Source: Haliangium sp050303215 (GTDB lineage Bacteria; Myxococcota_A; Polyangia; Haliangiales; Haliangiaceae). From it: a DNA stretch of 64,000 nucleotides. The notes under the pieces are model-generated. The model ran no database searches. It saw only the letters and a list, made by a program, of their open reading frames with translations, and was not told where the DNA came from. How positions within the stretch are numbered: the first letter of the stretch is position 1; each line of letters begins with the position of its first letter. The position numbers and the translations under genes were made by a program. The stretch is from the NCBI RefSeq assembly GCF_050303215.1, contig NZ_JBNLBH010000146.1, positions 9,747 through 73,746 on the forward strand. Direction: 5' to 3'. Shown here piece after piece: positions 34,477 through 49,303 of this stretch.

Positions 34477-34926
34477 TCAGGGCACGCTGGCGAGCACGTC
34501 GGCCAGCACGCCCATGTCCACCGGCTTGGTGACGAAGTCGTCCATCCCGGCGTCCAGGCACTGGCGCCGGTTCTCTTCCAGGGTGTTGGCCGTAAACGCC
34601 ACGATGCGGGGTTTGAGGGCCCCATCTACGCCGGTGAGGATGGCCCGGGCGGCGCTGGGGCCGTCCATGATGGGCATCTGACAATCCATGAGGACCAGGT
34701 CGTAGTTGCCGCGAGCGCACATCTCGACCGCCTCACTGCCATTGACCGCGTACTCGATCTGACATCCCAGCTTCTCGAGCATGCGACCGGTGACCATGCG
34801 TACCACGTCGCTGTCGTCGACCATCAGCACGCGCAAGCCTCGCAGGCTATCGGCGAGCGCCGGCGCGTGCGAATGAGTCGTCGTGCGCCACGTGGAGTCG
34901 CGCCGATGATTCTTTGCGTACAACAT
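34477..34926 (-). CDS. Single-domain response regulator (receiver)
   Basis: 149 aa from the ATG at 34926; longer in-frame starts exist but read through non-coding-like sequence containing a TATACT box. Complete receiver domain: acidic pair in LMVDDSDVV, phospho-acceptor Asp in LVLMDCQMPIMDG, the switch Thr in VAFTANT and the Lys in FVTKPVD. There is no output domain, so it acts by protein-protein contact, like CheY or the receiver halves of phosphorelays; the sequence style (CQMPIMDG, CLDAGMDDF) is that of receivers from hybrid histidine kinases. No cognate kinase is adjacent. The 239-bp AT-richer gap to the divergent XRE gene holds both promoters. Confidence 0.9.
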   Translation of the reverse strand: MLYAKNHRRDSTWRTTTHSHAPALADSLRGLRVLMVDDSDVVRMVTGRMLEKLGCQIEYAVNGSEAVEMCARGNYDLVLMDCQMPIMDGPSAARAILTGVDGALKPRIVAFTANTLEENRRQCLDAGMDDFVTKPVDMGVLADVLASVP

Positions 34927-35165
34927 AGGTTTCGCTGCACCAAGCACGACTCCAGTATAAAAGTTCCGTGGTTCTGTACGGTTATGACTTGGGTAACGAG
35001 GTGTCACGACTGTATGCCCGGTTGCATGCTTTGTGGCGATCGTGCTCCACATCGGGACCTGCACGTATGGTGGCCCACCTATTGTCTCGATATAAGTAAA
35101 CTTCGAGATCTTCTCAACCGGTCGAGGTGCTTTCAAAACCACTCTCGAGGGCCCAACCTGGATTC

Positions 35166-35717
35166 ATGTCAGACTCCGTCGCGGCCCACCTGGGCACCAA
35201 CATCCGAACCTTGCGCGAGGCCCGCGGCCTCACCCAGCAACAGATCGCCACCCTGGCCGGGGTGCCCCGGCCCACCTGGGCCACGCTCGAATCGGGCGCG
35301 GCCAACCCCACGCTGAACGTGCTCATCAAGGTCGCGGCCGCGCTGCAAGTGCGGGTCGAGGAGCTCATCGGTCCACCCAGGGCCTCGGCCCGGCTGTATC
35401 GCGCCGACGAGCTGCCGGTGCGGCAGCGCGGGGCGGTGGAGGTTCGAAAACTCCTGCCCGAGCCGATCCCAGGGCTCGACATCGAGCGCCTGGCGCTCCC
35501 GCCTGGGGCCCACATGAGCGGGGTGCCGCACACGCCCGGCACCCGCGAGTACCTCACCTGTGAGCGCGGCGCGGTGGAGCTGTCGGCCGCGGGCAACACC
35601 TGGCGGCTGGGCCCGGGCGAGCTGGTCGTGTTCCGCGGCGACCAGAAGCACGGCTACAAGAACCCCGGCCGCAGCCCGTGCGTGGCCTACAGCGTGGTCG
35701 CCTTCGCGCCGGGGTGA
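35166..35717 (+). CDS. XRE-family regulator with C-terminal cupin
   Basis: 183 aa. The ATG at 35166 is preferred to an upstream GTG. Residues about 5-60 are a helix-turn-helix (LGTNIRTLREARGLTQQQIA, GVPRPTWATLESGAANPTLN). Residues about 105-180 form a small cupin (REYLTCERGAVELSAAG, LGPGELVVFRGDQKHGYKNP). XRE-cupin proteins sense small molecules and control nearby metabolic genes. Upstream, TGGTGG (-35-like), 17 bp, and TATAAG form a plausible promoter around 35067-35095. It is divergent from the receiver gene. Regulon and ligand unknown. Confidence 0.9.
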   Translation: MSDSVAAHLGTNIRTLREARGLTQQQIATLAGVPRPTWATLESGAANPTLNVLIKVAAALQVRVEELIGPPRASARLYRADELPVRQRGAVEVRKLLPEPIPGLDIERLALPPGAHMSGVPHTPGTREYLTCERGAVELSAAGNTWRLGPGELVVFRGDQKHGYKNPGRSPCVAYSVVAFAPG

Positions 35718-35922
35718 GCCCTGGGGGGGCGCGCGGGCGGCCGGCGAGGCAATGTCAGCAGCGCTCCTCGGCCTCGCGGGAGCACCGCGAAGCGCCGCAA
35801 CACCGGGCGCTGCCGTAGCCCGGGCACGAACCGGCGCCATCTCGTACTGAGACCTTCCGCGCCCGCCCCTCGTCCTCATGGACAGGATGCTGCGGACATC
35901 CTAGTATGCGACCCCAATTGCG

Positions 35923-36594
35923 ATGAGGCGCTCCCGCAACACCGAACAGATCGTTCGGGTCCGCGACGTGTTCGACGAGTGGGCCCAGGACGGCCGTGCT
36001 GACGGCATGGAGCGGGGTCACTCCCGCGCCGCCCGGCACGCGTTCGAGCTGCTCGAGTTGGCGCCTGGGCAGCGGTTCTTGGACATTGGGTCGGGGAACG
36101 GCTACGCGGTGCGGTGGGCGGCCCAGGTGGCGCCGTCGGTGGAGGCGCTGGGCATCGATCTATCGGCGCAGATGGTCACCCTGGCCCGGACCATGACCGC
36201 CGGTCTGCCCAACGCCCGCTTTCGCCGCGGCGGCTTCCCCATGTCCGCCCTGCCGCAAGCGTACTTCGACGCCATCTTCTCGATGGAGGTGTTCTATTAC
36301 CTGCCCGACCTGGCCGCCAGCTTGCGCGCGGTGCGCGAGCTGCTGGTGCCCGGCGGCCGCTTCGCGTGCGTGGTCGAGTTCTATCGCGAGAACGCCGCCA
36401 GCCACGACTGGCCCCGACAGTTGGGGGTGGTGATGCACCTGCTCAGCGCCGAGGAGTGGGGCGCGGCCTGCCTCGAAGCCGGGCTGGAGGTGGTCCGGCA
36501 GGAGCAGCTCCCGCCGGATCGGGCAGGCGAGGCGGGGTCGGGCCGGAGCGGCTCGGCCGGCAGCCTGATCACGCTGGCCCAGCGCCCGGCCTGA
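35923..36594 (+). CDS. Class I SAM-dependent methyltransferase
   Basis: 223 aa. Rossmann-like methyltransferase of the Methyltransf_11 type: motif I FLDIGSGNGYAVRWA, the acidic residue after strand 2 in GIDLSAQMV, a post-motif region FDAIFSMEVFYYLPD, and LLVPGGRFACVVEFY. The short size and absence of extra domains suggest a small-molecule methyltransferase. A Gly/Ser-rich tail precedes the final strand. The start at 35923 (ATG) follows a TAGTAT box by about 20 bp. It converges with the sulfatase gene and no pathway partner is adjacent. Confidence 0.88.
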   Translation: MRRSRNTEQIVRVRDVFDEWAQDGRADGMERGHSRAARHAFELLELAPGQRFLDIGSGNGYAVRWAAQVAPSVEALGIDLSAQMVTLARTMTAGLPNARFRRGGFPMSALPQAYFDAIFSMEVFYYLPDLAASLRAVRELLVPGGRFACVVEFYRENAASHDWPRQLGVVMHLLSAEEWGAACLEAGLEVVRQEQLPPDRAGEAGSGRSGSAGSLITLAQRPA

Positions 36595-36633
36595 GCGCGA
36601 CCCGGCCGGGCCCCGCGGCGGCGGCCACGGCGC

Positions 36634-38970
<2,337 letters not shown>

Positions 38971-39080
38971 ACCCGACCATACCTACGCCCCTCGAACCGG
39001 GCGAGAAATCCGGGGGCCGGGCCTGGCCCGGCTCGCTGCCGCGGGCCTGGGTCGGCCGCTCCGGGGCGCCGGCAGCGCGC

Positions 39081-39512
39081 TCAGGTGGAGGGCTCGGTGT
39101 CACCCCGGCGGCGCCGGGTGGCTCGCCGCTGCGCGGCCTCGAGTCGTTCGAGCTCCTTGACCACGGCGTACACCAGGCGGCGCACCGACGGCCTGCTGCT
39201 GCGCAGGCGGGTGATGAGCCGCGGCGCTGACGCCTGCTGCTTCGACGACGAGGTGGGCGGGGCCTGCGGGATGGTGCGGTAGTCCAGCAGCGCGCCCGGG
39301 CTCGCCCCGAGGGTCTCGGCGAGGCCGACCAGCGTGAGCAGGCTTGGGATCGCCTTGCCGCGCTCGATCCGAGAGTAGAACTCGATGCTGATGTGCGCGC
39401 GGACCGCGATCTCGGCCTGGGTGAGCCCGAGCTGGTGACGAAAGTGGGGGAGCGTCACGGCGAGCGCGGTCCGTATACGCTCGCTGACACCCTGTGGCTG
39501 TGTGGTCGTCAT
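39081..39512 (-). CDS. XRE-family transcriptional regulator
   Basis: 143 aa from the ATG at 39512 (an in-frame upstream start at 39545 would overlap the promoter). Residues about 10-70 form the helix-turn-helix: LPHFRHQLGLTQAEIAVRAH, ISIEFYSRIERGKAIPSLLT, LVGLAETLGA. The C-terminal half is a basic, Ser/Arg-rich region ending in a helix (LVYAVVKELERLEAAQRRAT). A TATCGT box and an inverted repeat lie directly upstream and may mediate autoregulation. Regulon unknown. Confidence 0.85.
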   Translation of the reverse strand: MTTTQPQGVSERIRTALAVTLPHFRHQLGLTQAEIAVRAHISIEFYSRIERGKAIPSLLTLVGLAETLGASPGALLDYRTIPQAPPTSSSKQQASAPRLITRLRSSRPSVRRLVYAVVKELERLEAAQRRATRRRRGDTEPST

Positions 39513-39531
39513 GGTGGACGTGACGATACCA

Positions 39532-39556
39532 GGCCACTCTGACAATCCGTGGCCAC
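39532..39556. promoter_or_regulatory. Inverted repeat, candidate XRE operator
   Basis: GGCCAC, an 11-bp spacer, then GTGGCC(AC). It overlaps the expected -35 region of the XRE gene, just upstream of its TATCGT box (39523-39528). The arms are short, so significance is modest. The rest of the interval up to 39822 shows nothing further that I recognise. Confidence 0.35.
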
Positions 39557-39822
39557 ACGGGTGCGTCCATCAGTGCGACGGCGCAGCCGCGCCCGCGTGC
39601 CGGTCTCGGTCGAATCAGGGTCAGCCCCGGTCTGCGGCGCGCGCTCGATGGCATGAGGTCGCGGCCGGGCCGGCCCGGCCGAGCGAGTGTCGCCCCGGGG
39701 AGCGGCGAGCGCTCGACCACACGAGGCCCTGGCTGAGCCGTCGCCGGCCGAGCGAGAGTCGTTCCCGGCGGTCGTCGTACGCGCGTTGCCCCGACATCGC
39801 CGCGGGGAGGTCGGCGCGCGGA

Positions 39823-40920
39823 TCAGCGCGGCCGGACCAGGGCCTGCTCGGCCGACTCGAGCTCGCGCTCGGCCGCACGCAGGGCGCGGCGGGCGCGATT
39901 CCTGGCCGCCTGGGCCTGCTCCCAGGTGCGGGCCTGACGCTCGCGTTCGGCCCGGGCATCGGCCAGGGCCTTGCGGGCCGCGGCCACGGCCGCATCCGCG
40001 GCGGCGAGGGCCGTGGCGGCCTCGGCTTCGGCCTCGTCGGCCTCGTCGAGGCGGCGGTGGCGCTCGTCGACCGCGTCGCGGGCGGCGGCCAGGCGATCGC
40101 GCGGGGTTTGGCGCGGGCGCGTCGGCGTAGATGTCGCGCCGGGCAGGTCTTGGGCCCGTCCCGGCGCGGCCAGCGGGGGACGGCGGACACGTGGACGGGC
40201 AGGCGCGGCTGGGGTGAGCGCCGAGGCGACGGCGAAGCCTGGGGCGGCGACGTCGTTGGACAGTCGGCCTGCCCGGGGCGCCGCGGCCGCGCGACCGTAC
40301 GCGGCCAGGGCCTCGAGGGTAGTGACCACGCGGCGCATGATCTGCGGGCTGCGGCCGTGCCCGGCGCGGGCCAGCGCCTCCTGGGCTGCCTGGATGACCG
40401 GGGCCAAGGCCTGGCGCAGGCGCGTCGACGCCGCCGTGAGCTCGGCTGCCGAGGCCGCGCGGGCCTGGAGCGCGCGCAGCTCCTCGCCGGCGTCGATGAG
40501 GGCCATGAACACCTCGGGCTGGTCCCAGTAGGCCTGGTTCGCGGCCCAGGCCGACACCGTGGGCTTGGCCAGAGCCTTGATGTCCGCGGCGGCGTCGCGG
40601 TCGCTCGCCTTCACGCGCTCGGCCAGGCGGTTGCGCTCGGCGGTGAACTCGGACAGAGGTCCGCGAAACAGCGCGTCGACCTCGTCGGGGTCCACCAGCG
40701 CCGGCGCGGGCTCGACCTCGGGCGCCCGGTCGGCGTCCGCGGCGGGCGCGTCATCGAGCGTCGCGGCGGCGACCAGCGCCGGCGCGGCCCGGGCGAACGG
40801 AGGCTCGTCGTTGCTGTCGCCGTCGAGGTCGAAGGCGACGCCGGGACCGGGACCAGGGTCGGGGTCGAGGTCGAGGTCGGGCGCGACCTCGGCGCAGGAG
40901 CGTTGATCATCGCTGGGCAT
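39823..40920 (-). CDS. Conserved hypothetical helical protein
   Basis: 365 aa from the ATG at 40920. The upstream ATGs at 40938 and 40935 sit inside a TATGAT -10-like box (40934-40939), so 40920 is preferred. An acidic Asp/Pro-rich N-terminus (about 10-80) precedes a conserved block (about 80-210): LFRGPLSEFTAERNRLAERV, KALAKPTVSAWAANQAYWD, ELRALQARAASAAEL. This block is a signature I associate with uncharacterised actinobacterial and myxobacterial proteins. The C-terminal ~110 residues are an Ala/Arg/Glu-rich coiled coil (RLAAARDAVDERHRRLDEAD onward). No enzymatic motif is visible. It is soluble, possibly DNA- or partner-binding through the basic coil. Function unknown. Confidence 0.75.
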   Translation of the reverse strand: MPSDDQRSCAEVAPDLDLDPDPGPGPGVAFDLDGDSNDEPPFARAAPALVAAATLDDAPAADADRAPEVEPAPALVDPDEVDALFRGPLSEFTAERNRLAERVKASDRDAAADIKALAKPTVSAWAANQAYWDQPEVFMALIDAGEELRALQARAASAAELTAASTRLRQALAPVIQAAQEALARAGHGRSPQIMRRVVTTLEALAAYGRAAAAPRAGRLSNDVAAPGFAVASALTPAAPARPRVRRPPLAAPGRAQDLPGATSTPTRPRQTPRDRLAAARDAVDERHRRLDEADEAEAEAATALAAADAAVAAARKALADARAERERQARTWEQAQAARNRARRALRAAERELESAEQALVRPR

Positions 40921-41029
40921 CGCCGGGAGATTCATCATAGATGCCCAGGCCTCCGCTGAGAACGACCTGACAGGCCGCGTGGTGGCCGCTATCGGCGTCT
41001 GGCCGGGTCGTGCCGCCGGCGAGGCCCGG

Positions 41030-43351
<2,322 letters not shown>

Positions 43352-43431
43352 GGCGCTGTCAGGCTACTCGTTCGGGCCCGGCGACGCCAGCGCCGGGCGG
43401 GATCGAGGCCCGGCCCGGGCCCCGATCGCCG

Positions 43432-45212
<1,781 letters not shown>

Positions 45213-45216
<4 letters not shown>

Positions 45217-46163
45217 GGGGACTCCTGTGCAGTCTGCGGCGAGGTGAGGGAGGCGGCGGCGCCGCCGCGACCAGGTGGTCGTCGCGACCAGATGGTCGCC
45301 AGCAGCGCGCCCGAGATCAAGTGCCATACGCCCCAGCCGGCGACGGTCAGGGCGGCGCCGCCGAGCCCGGGGAGTTGGGAGAGGATGATGACCAGGCCCA
45401 GGCCGGCGTTCTGGATCCCGATCTCGAAGGCGAAGGTGCGGCGGGCGGGCCCGGGCAGGCGCGCGGCCCGCGCGCCCAGGTAGCCGAGCGCCAGGGCCAG
45501 GGCGTTGTGCACCACCACCACCGGCATGATCACCACCACGAACACGTCCAGGTGTCCGCGGTTGCCCACCAGCGCGCCGGCGATGAACACCACCAGGGCC
45601 AGCAGCGACACCCGGTGACAGGGCTTGTGCAGGCGCCGGGCCAGCCTGGGCGTGCGCGCGGCCAGGAACATGCCCACGGCCAGCGGCAGGGCCAGGACCA
45701 GGGCGGTCTGCACCAGCATCCGACCGCGGTCGATGGCGACGTCGCTGAGGATGGCGGCGGTGTCGGGCGCGAGCGAGCCCCACAGCAGGATGCCCACCGG
45801 CGTGAGCACGGCCGCCGACACGCTCGACAGCGCCGTGAGCGACACCGACAGGGCCACGTCGCCGCGCGCGATCACGGTCAGCAGGTTGGACATGGAGCCG
45901 CCCGGGCAGGCGGCCACGATCACCATGCCCAGGGCGATGCTCGGGGTCGGGGCCAGCATTCGGCTGAGCACCCAGGTCAAGGCCGGCAGGGCCAGGAGCT
46001 GCAAGCCGGCCCCGTACAGCACGATCCCGGGCCGACGCGCCACCCGGCGGAAGTCGTCGGGCACCAGACCGAGGCCGATGCCGAACATGATGAAGCCCAG
46101 CACCACCGCCAGCACGGTCTGGGCCGTGGGGTCGATGGCGAGGCTGACGTCGTCGAGATGCAT
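45213..46163 (-). CDS. Bile acid:sodium symporter (BASS) family transporter
   Basis: 316 aa with nine to ten membrane helices. Family signatures: VVLGFIMFGIGLGLVPDDFR at the N-terminus, ACPGGSMSNLLTVIARGDVA (crossover-helix region) and FEIGIQNAGLGLVIILSQLP (the second crossover). These Na+-site regions are intact. The family imports organic anions with sodium; bacterial members also carry pantoate, pyruvate and others. Its stop overlaps the start of the D-aminoacylase gene (ATGA), so the substrate may be an N-acyl amino acid or its product (inference). TATGCT 9 bp upstream of the ATG is a possible -10 box. Confidence 0.92.
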
Positions 46164-46290
46164 GAAGGGGCGAGCATAGGACGGCGGCGGGGTCGCGCGC
46201 TCGGGTTTTTGCCCACCGTCGTGGCGAGGTCGCGCCGGCCCGCGTCTCGGGGGCGATCGCGGCGGGCGAGGGCGGCGCGGCTATGGTAGC

Positions 46291-47820
46291 GTGAGCGCCG
46301 TGTCGCATCAGCCCTCCACCGCCGCCGAGTCGGCGATTCGCGCCGCCCTGCGCCGCCTGCCCAAGGTCGACGCGGTGCTCGCGCGGCCCGCGCTCACGGC
46401 CGCTGACGTGCCCCGCTGGGCCCTGCGCCAGGCCGTGCGCGAGCGCATCGACGAGCTGCGTCAGGCCGTGCTGCGGGGCGCCATCCCGGCCTCCTTCGAC
46501 CTCGCGTCCGAAGACGTATGCGCGCGCGCCCGGGCCCTGGCCGCGCCCTCGCTGCGGCGGGTGATCAACGCCACCGGCGTGGTCGTGCACACCAACCTCG
46601 GCCGCGCCCCCCTCAGCCCGGCCGCGCTCGCGCGCGTGGTCGAGCTCGCCGGCGGCTACTGCAACCTCGAGTACGAGCTCGGGGTAGGGCGCCGGGGCTC
46701 GCGCCACGGCCACGTCGCGGCCCTGCTCACCGCGCTCACGGGCGCCGACGACGCGGTCGTGGTCAACAACAACGCCGCCGCCGTGATGCTGGCCCTGTCG
46801 GCCCTGGCCTCTGGCCGCGAGGTGATCGTATCCCGGGGCGAGCTGGTCGAGATCGGCGGCTCCTTCCGCGTGCCCGACGTCATGCGGCTGTCGGGCGCGA
46901 CCCTGGTCGAGGTCGGCACCACCAACAAGACTCGGGCGAGCGACTACGAGCGCGCCCTGAGCCCGGACACCGGCCTGCTGCTCAAGGTCCACCCGTCCAA
47001 CTTCGCCATCGTCGGCTTCACCGAAGAGGTCGCGCCGGCCGAGCTGGCGACCCTGTGCGCCCGCGCCGGGGTCCCCACCATGATGGACCTCGGCTCCGGG
47101 CTCCTGCTCGCCGAGGCCGAGCTCCAGGCCATGGGCGTGCCTCCCGAGCCCGGCGTGCGGGCCATGATCGCGGCCGGCCTGGACCTGGTCTCGTTCTCGG
47201 GCGACAAGCTCCTGGGCGGCCCCCAGGCCGGCATCCTGTGCGGCCGCGCCGATCTCATCGACAAGCTGCGCCGGCACCCTCTGATGCGCGCCCTGCGGCC
47301 CGACAAGCTCACCCTGGCCGCGCTCGAGGCCACCCTGCGCGAGTACCGCGATCGCGCCGGCCCGGTCGCGACCTCGGCTGCTTCGTCGGCCGGGACCTCG
47401 GCCGCGACCCCGGACACGGACTCGAACCCGAACATCGACGTGCCCGTGGCCGCCATGCTGGCCGCGCCCGCGGCCGAGCTGGAGCGCCGCGCCGAGGCCG
47501 CCCTGGCCCTGGTCCGCGACCGCCTGGCCGGGCCCGGGCCCGGTCGCGCGGCCGTTGCCGTGACCGTGAGCGCGTGCACGTCGACCGTGGGCGGCGGCGC
47601 GTTGCCGACCTCGACCCTACCGTCGTGGGGGCTGGCCCTGGTCCCGGCCGCCGTCGAGGTCGGCGCGGTCGACATCGACGTCGCCCTGCGCCGGGCCGAT
47701 CCGCCCGTGATCGGCCGCATCGTAGCCGAACGGGTGGTGCTCGACCTGCGCACCGTGCTGCCCGACGACCTGGAGCCCCTGGTCGCCGCCGTGGTATCGG
47801 TGGTGAGCGGGACCGCCTGA
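46291..47820 (+). CDS. selA: L-seryl-tRNA(Sec) selenium transferase
   Basis: 509 aa. SelA converts Ser-tRNA(Sec) to Sec-tRNA(Sec) with selenophosphate, using PLP. The N-terminal tRNA-binding domain is followed by RRVINATGVVVHTNLGRAPL, VVNNNAAAVMLALSALA, ISRGELVEIGGSFRVPDVM-type and VGTTNKTRASDYERAL, all SelA hallmarks; the PLP lysine is K306 in SFSGDKLLGGPQAG. A low-complexity insertion (about 350-375, Ala/Ser/Thr/Asn) is atypical and probably a loop. The start is GTG at 46291 or GTG at 46300. Presence of selA implies that the organism makes selenoproteins. selB and tRNA-Sec are not in the window. Confidence 0.95.
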   Translation: MSAVSHQPSTAAESAIRAALRRLPKVDAVLARPALTAADVPRWALRQAVRERIDELRQAVLRGAIPASFDLASEDVCARARALAAPSLRRVINATGVVVHTNLGRAPLSPAALARVVELAGGYCNLEYELGVGRRGSRHGHVAALLTALTGADDAVVVNNNAAAVMLALSALASGREVIVSRGELVEIGGSFRVPDVMRLSGATLVEVGTTNKTRASDYERALSPDTGLLLKVHPSNFAIVGFTEEVAPAELATLCARAGVPTMMDLGSGLLLAEAELQAMGVPPEPGVRAMIAAGLDLVSFSGDKLLGGPQAGILCGRADLIDKLRRHPLMRALRPDKLTLAALEATLREYRDRAGPVATSAASSAGTSAATPDTDSNPNIDVPVAAMLAAPAAELERRAEAALALVRDRLAGPGPGRAAVAVTVSACTSTVGGGALPTSTLPSWGLALVPAAVEVGAVDIDVALRRADPPVIGRIVAERVVLDLRTVLPDDLEPLVAAVVSVVSGTA

Positions 47821-47883
47821 GCCGGCCCGCGCCCACTCGATGGAGCTCGGGAACTCGGGAACTCGACCACAGGGACCAACCCA

Positions 47884-49299
47884 GTGCACGACCTACTTCG
47901 CCTGGACGGCATCTGGCGCAGCCGGCGTCAGATCAGCCTCGCCTACAGCGCCGCGGGGCTGCGCTTCACCACCTCGTACTGGTATCGCGACCTCGACCTC
48001 ATCGAGCTCGAGCGGCGCTACGGCGAGGACTTCATGGGCAAGCTGTACTTCCACATGCTCGCCTTCGAGGCCAACAAGGCCGGCAGCCTCAAGCCCGCGC
48101 GCCTCGATCCCGGGCCCTTCGGACGCTACCTGAGCGACCGCTTCGTGGACCTGTGGAGCCGCATCTTCCACAAAGTGTGGGCGCAGTGGCGCTACGAGAA
48201 CGAGCTGCCCGACTACCCCGGGCCCGCGATCACGGCCCCGGCCGAGCGCGCCGACATCGGCGCCCGCGCGCTCGCGCCCGGCGACGTCGACCTATTGGCC
48301 TTCTGCGGCGGCGGCAAGGACAGCCTGGTGTGCATGGGCCTGCTGGACGAGGCCGGCGCCGGCTACGGCCTGTTCGAGTACGCGCACTCCATCTACGGCA
48401 CCCGGCACAAGCAGGAGCAGCTCGTGGGCGCCCTGGCCGCGCACGGCGCCCCGGTGCGCGTGCATCGGCAGTGGGTGGCCGACGACTTCCTCGACAGCCC
48501 GGTGCTCGAGTGCGCGCCCGATGTGGGCGTGCGCTCGCTGACCGCGGCCGAGACCCCGAGCTCCATCTTCGCGGCCGTGCCGGTGGCGTTGGCCCACGGC
48601 TACCGCTACCTGGTCCTGGGCCACGAGCGCAGCGCCGACACCGGCAACCTCATCTGGGATCGCACCGGCGAGGACGTCAACCACCAGTGGGGCAAGAGCG
48701 GCGAGGCCGAAGACCTGCTCAACCGCTACCTGCAAGACGAGCTGGTGTCGAACCTGGCCTACTTCAGCCTGCTCAAGCCCATCCACGACGTGGTCATCTT
48801 CGGGCTCTTGCGCGACCGTCCCGACGGGCTCGAGCAGACCCACTCCTGCAACCTCGACAAGCCCTGGTGCAAGCGCTGCCCCAAGTGCGCCTACGTGTGG
48901 CTCAACTACATGGCCTACCTGCCGGTCGAGCGAGTGGACGCCATGTTCGGCCAAAACCTCTTCGACCTGCCCGAGAACCAGCTCGCCTTCCGGCAGATGC
49001 TGGGCCTGGAGGCGCACACCCCCTTCGAGTGCCTGGGCCAGGTCGAAGAGGCCCGGCTCGCCTTCGAGCTGTGCCGGGCCAAGGGGCTCGGCGGCGCCGC
49101 CATGGATGCCTACCGCAGCGCGGCCCCGGCCCTGGACGTGGACGCCGTGCTCGACCGCTTCGCCCGCGTGTACGAGCCCTCGGCCGACATGCCCAAAAAC
49201 CTGCGCGGCCCGGTCCTGGCTCGCATGCGCGAGGCCGCCGAGCGCACCGCCGCCTACGTGCGCCAAACCCTGGCCGCCGCCGAGCGGCGCGGCTCGTGA
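47884..49299 (+). CDS. MurL-like PP-loop enzyme (UDP-MurNAc-L-Ala-L-Glu epimerase family)
   Basis: 471 aa, GTG start after an AGGG Shine-Dalgarno, 63 bp downstream of selA. The PP-loop AMP-binding motif reads FCGGGKDSLVCMGLLDEAG (about 140-155). It is followed by LGHERSADTGN, VNHQWGKS, a Cys cluster CNLDKPWCKRCPKCAYVW and LGLEAHTPFECLGQ. These match my memory of MurL, which epimerises the L-Glu of UDP-MurNAc-L-Ala-L-Glu to D-Glu in xanthomonads. The first ~130 residues differ from canonical MurL and contain FHMLAFEANKAGSL. Neither murD nor other mur genes are adjacent, so it may be a divergent paralogue acting on another carboxylate. The zinc-like CxxC pair (WCKRCPKC) is intact. Confidence 0.72.
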   Translation: MHDLLRLDGIWRSRRQISLAYSAAGLRFTTSYWYRDLDLIELERRYGEDFMGKLYFHMLAFEANKAGSLKPARLDPGPFGRYLSDRFVDLWSRIFHKVWAQWRYENELPDYPGPAITAPAERADIGARALAPGDVDLLAFCGGGKDSLVCMGLLDEAGAGYGLFEYAHSIYGTRHKQEQLVGALAAHGAPVRVHRQWVADDFLDSPVLECAPDVGVRSLTAAETPSSIFAAVPVALAHGYRYLVLGHERSADTGNLIWDRTGEDVNHQWGKSGEAEDLLNRYLQDELVSNLAYFSLLKPIHDVVIFGLLRDRPDGLEQTHSCNLDKPWCKRCPKCAYVWLNYMAYLPVERVDAMFGQNLFDLPENQLAFRQMLGLEAHTPFECLGQVEEARLAFELCRAKGLGGAAMDAYRSAAPALDVDAVLDRFARVYEPSADMPKNLRGPVLARMREAAERTAAYVRQTLAAAERRGS

Positions 49300-49303
49300 G
49301 CGC

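Noticed and set aside
34927..35142. N-terminal 72-codon extension of the receiver protein
   Set aside because: It crosses an AT-rich region containing a TATACT box and lacks high-GC third positions; the ATG at 34926 gives a compact receiver.
46164..46290. Gap upstream of selA examined for tRNA-Sec
   Set aside because: No cloverleaf pattern or T-arm GGTTCGA-type segment; only promoter-like TATGGT near the GTG start.
45217..47277. A ~690-codon N-terminal extension open in frame with the D-aminoacylase gene on the minus strand
   Set aside because: It runs antisense through the BASS overlap zone and selA, is Gly/Arg/Ala-rich shadow sequence, and the ATG at 45216 has a good Shine-Dalgarno and starts the conserved fold.
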